Shown one piece after another: positions 15,386 through 20,251 of a DNA stretch of 20,251 bases. The translations under genes and the position numbers were made by a program. Position 1 is the first letter of the stretch; every line of letters begins with the position of its first letter. This DNA comes from Gammaproteobacteria bacterium (GTDB lineage Bacteria > Pseudomonadota > Gammaproteobacteria > SZUA-21). The notes beneath the pieces are model-generated. The model did not search any database. It was not told the origin of the DNA and saw only the letters and a list, made by a program, of their open reading frames with translations. The stretch spans positions 1-20,251 of the forward strand of contig QIKQ01000129.1 in assembly GCA_003233075.1 (NCBI GenBank), in the 5' to 3' direction.

Positions 15386-15721
15386 GTGGAATCAGAAAAG
15401 CCAAAAGTATTAAAAAGTTTTGGGATAATAATGGCAAACTTCATTATCATTATTGCTTTATTTAATTCATTTACTTTAGATATAGCATATTCATTGTCTC
15501 TTTATTTTATTGCTATTTGTTTGTACTATTGTGCCTACAAGCGTTGTAATTTATTAAACCCTCTTTATGTCACATGCCTTAGCTTAACTATGCTTTCAGG
15601 TGTATTAATAAGTACATTTTTGTTATGTTTTATATATTGCTTTATTTCATTACCCTTAGATTTCATTAAAAAACACCTAAGAGAAAAACCCTTGTCTCAT
15701 CACACTAAGTTTATTTCTTAA
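15386..15721 (+). CDS. Small hypothetical membrane protein
   Basis: Family not recognised. From GTG at 15386 the product has 111 residues with three hydrophobic stretches: IIMANFIIIIALFNSF; YSLSLYFIAICLYYCAY; and a longer run around LSLTMLSGVLISTFLLCFIYCF. A basic, His-containing tail follows. The GTG start is preferred because GAGGG lies five bases upstream; an in-frame ATG at 15326 would add 20 residues but has no visible ribosome site. A good promoter precedes it and the terminator of the ankyrin gene isolates it from upstream transcription. It could be a genuine inner-membrane protein, but without homologues this stays tentative. Confidence 0.5.
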   Translation: MESEKPKVLKSFGIIMANFIIIIALFNSFTLDIAYSLSLYFIAICLYYCAYKRCNLLNPLYVTCLSLTMLSGVLISTFLLCFIYCFISLPLDFIKKHLREKPLSHHTKFIS

Positions 15722-15913
15722 TAGTGTGTAAATAGGATTAAATTTAATTTACTTAATAACTAAGATTTAAGGTCTTATGCAACGATGGGGTAAACTATGC
15801 TCTTGTTCACACAATACATGTGAACAGCACTGCAAATCGCTATGGCACTTTTTACTTTTAAAGATTAAGTAATTAAAATTTACACTACACACTTATTTTA
15901 GGCATTTTGAGCT

Positions 15914-16660
15914 ATGCAATCGCGCTGTCGATATCGACACAAAAACTCGAAACTACGATATTTATATTGGGTTTTTTATTCCTTATTGCTGATGTTCGCC
16001 TTGGATGCCTTGTATGTTTGGAAAATTTGGCCTAATTGGAAGACGATTCAAACTGGTCCAGTTCCTAAATCAGCTTTTATCAAAAGTTACGAAAACCTCA
16101 AGGCAAAACAAAGAACACTACCGAGATTACGTTGGTATCCAGTCAAACGTCGTTCAATATCAACTCACGTAAGTCGTGCAGTGGTAGTAGCTGAAGATAG
16201 CCGTTTTTATTCTCACAAGGGTATCGACGTCAAAGCCATATCTGAAGCGATGGAATATAATATAAAAAATATGAAGTTCAGTTACGGCGGTAGTACTATT
16301 TCACAACAAACTACTAAAAACTTATTTTTAAGCTCATCTAAAAACTTATTGAGAAAATGGCATGAGGTTTTATTAACGGTCGGCATGGAAAACAATGTTA
16401 GTAAGCGTCGTATCCTTCATTTATATTTAAATATTGCAGAATTCGGTCGCGGTATTTACGGGGTTGAAGCTGCTTCACGTTACTATTGGGGGCAAAGTGC
16501 GTACAGCTTGTCTCCATTGCAAGCAATAGAACTTGCTGCGACGCTGCCCAGCCCCAAAAAGCATAATCCACGAACACGCACCAAACGGTTTCTCAGGAGA
16601 GTAGAGAAGATAGCGCGATTCATGAAACTCTCGAGTGGAAATTATAGTTATCGTCACTAA
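15914..16660 (+). CDS. mtgA: Monofunctional biosynthetic peptidoglycan transglycosylase (GT51)
   Basis: Polymerises lipid II into glycan strands at the periplasmic face of the inner membrane. In 248 residues (E. coli MtgA 242), a basic N terminus and one transmembrane helix (about 17-37) precede the GT51 domain. The family motifs are clear: VVVAEDSRFYSHKGID, with the catalytic E94; GGSTISQQTTKNLFL (125-139); RKWHE (147-151); and RRILHLYLNIAEFGRGIYGVEAAS (165-188, read with a gap-free match). No transpeptidase domain follows, so it is the monofunctional type. The Shine-Dalgarno sequence is weak. An ~190-base upstream gap holds no clear promoter. It is convergent with the PEP-CTERM gene. Confidence 0.93.
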   Translation: MQSRCRYRHKNSKLRYLYWVFYSLLLMFALDALYVWKIWPNWKTIQTGPVPKSAFIKSYENLKAKQRTLPRLRWYPVKRRSISTHVSRAVVVAEDSRFYSHKGIDVKAISEAMEYNIKNMKFSYGGSTISQQTTKNLFLSSSKNLLRKWHEVLLTVGMENNVSKRRILHLYLNIAEFGRGIYGVEAASRYYWGQSAYSLSPLQAIELAATLPSPKKHNPRTRTKRFLRRVEKIARFMKLSSGNYSYRH

Positions 16661-16669
16661 GTTTTTATA

Positions 16670-16699
16670 GAATTAGATTCTCATAAATGTTTCTAATTC
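16670..16699. terminator. Possible weak bidirectional hairpin between convergent genes
   Basis: GAATTAGA (16670-16677) and TCTAATTC (16692-16699) form an 8-base stem with a 14-base loop, placed between two converging stop codons. There is no T-tract, so the terminator role is only suggested by position. Confidence 0.3.
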
Positions 16700-16709
16700 A
16701 ATATCTATA

Positions 16710-17363
16710 CTACCTAGTACTAGCTAAATATTTTTTTCTAAAGCTAAATAATAAAACTAAGCCAACTAAAAATAATAAAATACTAGTCGGTTCAGGTACT
16801 GCGGCAGGTGAGACTTGATAGCTGCCGGCTTCACCAGGAGAGCCTATATCGCCTAAGCCATAAGTAAAATTGACCGGTGATAGCCCATAGCTAAGATCGG
16901 ATAGGATTTCCGCACTGTTGCCGTTTACGCCAAAGACTGAATTATTAGAATAACTTAAACTAACTATGTCTCTAATTCCATCATTGATTATGATCTCATC
17001 ACTGTTATTGCCAAGGCTAAAGTTTGAATAAACATAATCCGGAATATAACCTCCATTAAGTAAGGGGTCAGCGTTTCGACCTAAAACAAAGTATTCACCT
17101 GGGGAAAGATTTAGCGCTGAGGTGCTACTAATAGTATGAGCATTACTACCGAGATCACGTAGTTGATAACCATTTAAATCAATAATACTTGAGCCAGCAT
17201 TAAATATTTCAAACCATTCACCAGCAGAATCGCTGACAGCAGCGGGGTTGGCCATGACCTCGCTGATAACAATATTGAGATTGTTTACTTTGGCGGCATT
17301 GGATGTCAGGATAATTAGAAATAATGAAAAAAATAAAATCAAATTTAAAGCTCGTATGTGCAT
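16710..17363 (-). CDS. Lamin-tail-domain protein with PEP-CTERM sorting signal
   Basis: Predicted exported surface protein of 217 residues. It has an N-terminal signal peptide (hydrophobic 6-20, likely cleavage near SNA-A). A lamin-tail domain follows (about 30-140): NIVISEVMANP, GEWFEIFNAGSSIIDLNGYQLRD, LSPGEYFVLGRN and SDEIIINDGIRDIVSLSY. The C-terminal PEP-CTERM tripartite signal is VPEP (189-192), a hydrophobic helix (about 195-208) and the basic RKKY tail. PEP-CTERM proteins are processed by exosortase and linked to exopolysaccharide production in Gram-negative bacteria; no exosortase is in the window. The start at MHIRAL is chosen because AAAGGAG sits at good spacing before it; an ATG seven codons earlier would put that site inside the gene. 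Lamin-tail domains occur in secreted bacterial proteins and their ligand here is unknown. Confidence 0.88.
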   Translation of the reverse strand: MHIRALNLILFFSLFLIILTSNAAKVNNLNIVISEVMANPAAVSDSAGEWFEIFNAGSSIIDLNGYQLRDLGSNAHTISSTSALNLSPGEYFVLGRNADPLLNGGYIPDYVYSNFSLGNNSDEIIINDGIRDIVSLSYSNNSVFGVNGNSAEILSDLSYGLSPVNFTYGLGDIGSPGEAGSYQVSPAAVPEPTSILLFLVGLVLLFSFRKKYLASTR

Positions 17364-17655
17364 GTGTTTCTCCTTTAAGAGCATTGATTAGTTGCAGGTA
17401 TATATCGCGTTTTAAAGTGATATAACTGAAAAGGAGAATATCTAATAATTAGAACTTTAAAATAGACAATGCTCGCTAAAATTGACTTAAAAGATTGTAG
17501 TTAAATTCCAAGATGGGTTTTTCGTTACTGTGAATTTGGATTACTTCACAGCTTGCGGTAAAGCCACATATGGAAATAATTAGGCAAATATTGCTAATAG
17601 TAAATAGCTAGGTTTATCCTAAATAAGAGGAAGAATATTATTATGTTACCTCATG

Positions 17656-17877
17656 TTAAACATTTAGATAGGGTTTTAAAAAAATTGTTTTTACTAAATT
17701 ATTGTCCGAATTGTTTGACATAGTATTAACATACGCTTGGACAAAATGCTTTAATTGATCTTTGGTTCTAATGTAAGATGGATCAATGCCAATAATTTTT
17801 TTTAGCAGTTTAGCATCTTCATTAAAAAGTCTTATCTTATCATCGTATTCCAAAAAGGTGATCGGTGAATCACTCAT
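17656..17877 (-). CDS. Small hypothetical protein, translationally coupled to an upstream mini-ORF
   Basis: Family not recognised. The 73-residue product begins MSDSPITFLEYDDKIRLFNED, is mixed-charge, has no signal peptide or membrane segment, and looks cytosolic with helical potential. The ATG is preferred over an upstream TTG because GAGGAGG lies nine bases before it, one of the stronger ribosome sites in the window. Its start overlaps the stop of a 31-codon ORF by eight bases. It lies between the PEP-CTERM gene and a TraI_2-like gene remnant, so it could belong to the same accessory insertion, but nothing in the sequence proves that. Confidence 0.5.
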   Translation of the reverse strand: MSDSPITFLEYDDKIRLFNEDAKLLKKIIGIDPSYIRTKDQLKHFVQAYVNTMSNNSDNNLVKTIFLKPYLNV

Positions 17878-17965
17878 CGTTTGTTGCCTCCTCAAGCATG
17901 GTTTTAGCTTTTCCTACACGGGTTTTAGCCAATCTTAGTATAGTATTATATTCAGTTATTATCAT
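17870..17965 (-). CDS. Possible 31-residue upstream ORF
   Basis: MIITEYNTILRLAKTRVGKAKTMLEEATNDE reads as a helical, charged peptide and its last eight bases (ATGAGTGA) overlap the start of the next gene. A stop codon precedes the frame, so it cannot be much longer, and no Shine-Dalgarno sequence is visible. It could be a leader peptide, the remnant of a longer gene, or chance. Confidence 0.25.
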   Translation of the reverse strand: MIITEYNTILRLAKTRVGKAKTMLEEATNDE

Positions 17966-18371
17966 TATTTTTTGCTTAAGTGTGTTGTGAGCCCCGCATT
18001 AGAAAATAAACTTTAGCTTTGCTATCAAACCGCTATTTACAAGGAGTGATATTGATACAACTTAATGAGTCGAGCGGCTAATTGCGAGTCAAATGTTAAT
18101 GTTGTTTAAACATTAACTAGTATGAATATCCAGGTAATTGCTTAGCATAAATTAACCACTAAAGATTATTCATAAATTGATTAAATAGTAACATGCATAT
18201 TAGTTTTCACTAATGGTCTGAACTAGATACCCTTCGTATTAATCTGTAAAACATCCCGTGCTGAAATATAATATTAACACTTTAATTTCCGTTAGCTACT
18301 TAATCAAAGTAAGTATTGCTCAGTCTCACAACACAATGGAACACGAGTGCAAGCATTAAAATGGTTAAGTT
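17966..18371. other. Gene-free interval upstream of the TraI_2-like gene
   Basis: No ORF of note. The perfect 9-base inverted repeat GTTAATGTT-GTTTA-AACATTAAC (18095-18117), with the overlapping palindrome TGTTTAAACA, is the main structure. No nic-site consensus was recognised. Confidence 0.5.
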
Positions 18372-19631
18372 ATGATTAAATTTTTTCAAAAGCAGAAAAG
18401 GACTAAACAGCTAGTGATTGAAAATTCAAATAGCTTAGATGCCAAGCAAATAACATCTAAGTTAGAAACTGAGCAATTAAATGCCCATAAATTAAATATT
18501 AGTAATTCAAATTCAGATATCTGCTCTAATAGTCACCACAAAATACTATCTGCCGAAAAGTTATTAGGTTTACCCATGCCCAGAAATTATCTAGAAAAAA
18601 TGTCATATTGGGTGAGTGTGTCGGATGAATATTTTGATCGTTATTACCGGTTGGCCTTAACAAATTACGCAAGTCTAGTTCAATTATTGCCATTTCCAAA
18701 TAAAACTAATCCTAACAATTTGAGTATGCTCAACTACACCCTGGATGATATATACAATATTTTACGTCGCCGTAAGTCCGAACTACTGCCAGAGAATGCT
18801 GCACCGGAAAAAATAGAGGTTTTGGAGGGCGTTTATACCTATGCTGCATTCACTGCGGGTTTATTAAAGAATGTAGACTATTTGCTAACCCATTTTGACC
18901 TCTGGGTGTTTAGTGATAAGAAAAAATATCTCGGTAAGTGGGATGTTTTTTCAGGTCCAATTTCGGAAGGTAATAATTATCAATTTAGAGTCAAAAAGCG
19001 AGAACTCAGCGATGAACGAAAAGCGCGACCAAGGGATCAGAAAATCGATCGTGTTATTTCTTTATTGTTAGCAAGGCAAATTATTCCAGATCTCGGTTTG
19101 AGATGGTTAAATGAAGACTCAGAATTATTTGAAAATTGGATTTCAGTTGTAACAGGAAGCAGGGTATCGAATCTTGCCCGTGTAGTATATGGCACTACTG
19201 ACTCAGAAAAAGAAATTGCTCGAAATAGAACAGCGAAAAAGCTTAATTCTATCTTGTTAGAAGATATCGCTATAAATAGTGATAACGAACAAGAGGTGGC
19301 AGAAGGTAATATTTATTTATCACCTGACGAAATTGCTGAGAAAATAAACAGTAGCCCGGACAATTTCTTAGCGAATACGCATCTAGTAAAAGCGCAACGA
19401 ATAGGAAAAGATCGAGAAGCACATGACACAGATAATTTTTTGAATTGGATTATCCGAGGCATTAGAAATAAACTTTTGTCTTGCAACCAAGCGGATAGTA
19501 TTATTCATGTCGTTCAAAATGGAGTAGTACTGGTTTCACCCGCTATATTTAGAAAATACGCTGAGCTAGAATTTGGCTCCGAAGATTTATGGCAAAATTT
19601 ACAGCATCGCTTTTTGCGATTTACACTATAA
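18372..19631 (+). CDS. Degenerate TraI_2/MobH-like protein, C terminus lost by frameshift
   Basis: From recall of TraI_2 (PF07514) and TraI_2_C (PF07515), the integrating-element relaxase/helicase-like families. The stretch at about 104-210 follows their layout: LLPFP...; LNYTLDDIYNILRRRKSELLP where relatives have HHxxGGLLEHTLEV-type sequence; EKIEVLEGVYTYAAFTAGLLKN where relatives have WTYAxFxAALLHDIGK; then GKWDVFSGPI. The C-terminal part (about 355-412) resembles TraI_2_C: FLNWIIRGIRNKLLSCNQ, HVVQNGVVLVSPAIFRKYAE. The His residues and the HD pair expected in the N-terminal domain appear replaced (YTLDD, LKN), so metal-dependent activity is doubtful. The frame ends at 19631, but matching sequence continues in the +1 frame to 19794, so the intact protein would have been about 473 residues. 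No Shine-Dalgarno sequence is evident. Other transfer genes are absent. Confidence 0.65.
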   Translation: MIKFFQKQKRTKQLVIENSNSLDAKQITSKLETEQLNAHKLNISNSNSDICSNSHHKILSAEKLLGLPMPRNYLEKMSYWVSVSDEYFDRYYRLALTNYASLVQLLPFPNKTNPNNLSMLNYTLDDIYNILRRRKSELLPENAAPEKIEVLEGVYTYAAFTAGLLKNVDYLLTHFDLWVFSDKKKYLGKWDVFSGPISEGNNYQFRVKKRELSDERKARPRDQKIDRVISLLLARQIIPDLGLRWLNEDSELFENWISVVTGSRVSNLARVVYGTTDSEKEIARNRTAKKLNSILLEDIAINSDNEQEVAEGNIYLSPDEIAEKINSSPDNFLANTHLVKAQRIGKDREAHDTDNFLNWIIRGIRNKLLSCNQADSIIHVVQNGVVLVSPAIFRKYAELEFGSEDLWQNLQHRFLRFTL

Positions 19632-19794
19632 GAATTCTTCTGGTACGAAGAATATTATTGAGTTTGTCGATAGTAAAAATAACAAAAAAATTAGAGCAGT
19701 GTTTTTAAAAAAAGATAAACTGCTCTTGACGGAATTTAATTTAGGCCTAAATACAGATTTAAGCGCAGTCTTTGCAGAGAGTGTTTTATATTAA
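19621..19794 (+). pseudogene. Frameshifted 3' end of the TraI_2-like gene
   Basis: Reading +1 from TTA at 19621 gives LHYKNSSGTKNIIEF...NKKIRAVFLKKDKLL...LGLNTDLSAV, which continues the expected end of the TraI_2_C domain (relatives read roughly VQxRFxxLxLHxKxxxGxNI). Removing one T from TTT at 19620-19622 joins LQHRFLR to LHYKNS in one frame. This is a single-base event in or near a T run, so a sequencing error, a true inactivating mutation, or programmed +1 shifting are all possible. The latter is the least likely. Confidence 0.6.
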
Positions 19795-20251
19795 AATTTT
19801 AACATAACCTATAACTTGACAATTAAGTTATTTTGCGCTTTAGTTGAAAACAACCGTATTGTATTTTACTGTATTTAATTTTTCTGCAATCCGTAATCTT
19901 CGACTCCGTCCCGCAGGCTATGTAAACTTTTCTTAATATCTCTAATGGCTTGGTTTGTTGTGTAGAGCCTTGTATTATTGTTTTTTTAGAGTCATCTGGT
20001 AGTTTCTGTCATTTGCGGAACATCGCAATGGCAACTATTGGTTTGGTTTTTGTTTGTTTTGCAAACAAAATAAATAGGGGAGTTTTAATTTTTTTTAGGC
20101 TAACCTAGAGTCGTGTGTAGTCTGTTTCAGTAAAAAAAACTATCTTCCTCGTATTTGTCGTGCTCAGGAGATTTTTTAGAAAGACCATCCGTGGCACTGC
20201 TGTCCCACAAATATTAAGTTCCGATGTGTAGCCAGTTATCGAGAAATCAGC
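19795..20251. other. Gene-free right end of the window
   Basis: I see no coding sequence in about 450 bases. A perfect 9-base inverted repeat TTTTGTTTG-TTTTG-CAAACAAAA (20048-20070) is the only clear structure. It might be part of a terminator or of a gene that begins beyond the window. Confidence 0.5.
20048..20070. repeat. Perfect 9-base inverted repeat
   Basis: TTTTGTTTG and CAAACAAAA with a 5-base loop. It is AT-rich, with no T-tract of terminator type downstream on either strand. Confidence 0.5.

Noticed and set aside
17364..17384. Seven-residue N-terminal extension of the PEP-CTERM protein
   Set aside because: It would place the AAAGGAG ribosome site inside the coding sequence; the later ATG gives the normal signal peptide.
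19573..19794. Separate 73-residue gene starting at an ATG at 19573
   Set aside because: Its first part overlaps the TraI_2-like frame and only the part after 19621 is meaningful, as the shifted continuation of that gene.

Overview
The window looks like chromosomal DNA of an AT-rich gammaproteobacterium. The evidence is protein-level similarity to gammaproteobacterial families (RluD, PgeF, DeaD, ClpB, MtgA) and the order rluD-pgeF-(...)-clpB, which echoes the rluD-yfiH-clpB order known from Enterobacteria and relatives. A PEP-CTERM protein suggests an exosortase-encoding, exopolysaccharide/biofilm-forming lineage. The genus cannot be named from sequence alone.

Region 1 (1-1916) holds rluD and pgeF on the + strand. 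Region 2 (1917-8975) separates pgeF from clpB by about 7.7 kb. It contains a ZIP metal transporter, a membrane-anchored FMN/Fe-S glutamate-synthase-like protein, a small secreted EF-hand-like protein (- strand), a yaiI/HD-hydrolase pair, a VOC-family pseudogene broken by an in-frame TGA, a nested inverted-repeat cluster (6811-7051) and deaD (- strand). deaD has a long upstream region with hairpins. Between deaD and clpB lies a MITE-like, strongly palindromic element (9382-9554).

Region 3 (9637-12249) is clpB. It has a possible sigma-32-type promoter overlapping a palindrome and a repeat-derived extension at its 3' end. Region 4 (12250-16660) has a 0.7-kb gene-free stretch, then an unusual membrane-anchored, acidic-linker ankyrin-repeat protein ending in a clear intrinsic terminator, a small three-helix membrane protein with a good promoter, and a GT51 transglycosylase (mtgA).

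Region 5 (16661-20251) is accessory. It has a lamin-tail-domain PEP-CTERM surface protein, two overlapping tiny - strand ORFs, and a TraI_2/MobH-like gene. That gene seems to have lost the HD-type metal-binding residues of its family and is frameshifted within its C-terminal domain, so it is probably a remnant of an integrative element. The last ~450 bases hold no recognisable gene.

The clearest anomalies are the ankyrin protein with its repeated linker motifs, the degenerate split TraI_2 gene, and the two structured repeat elements flanking deaD. I see no CRISPR array, rRNA, tRNA or intact transposase. I do not see a convincing complete new defence or secretion system.
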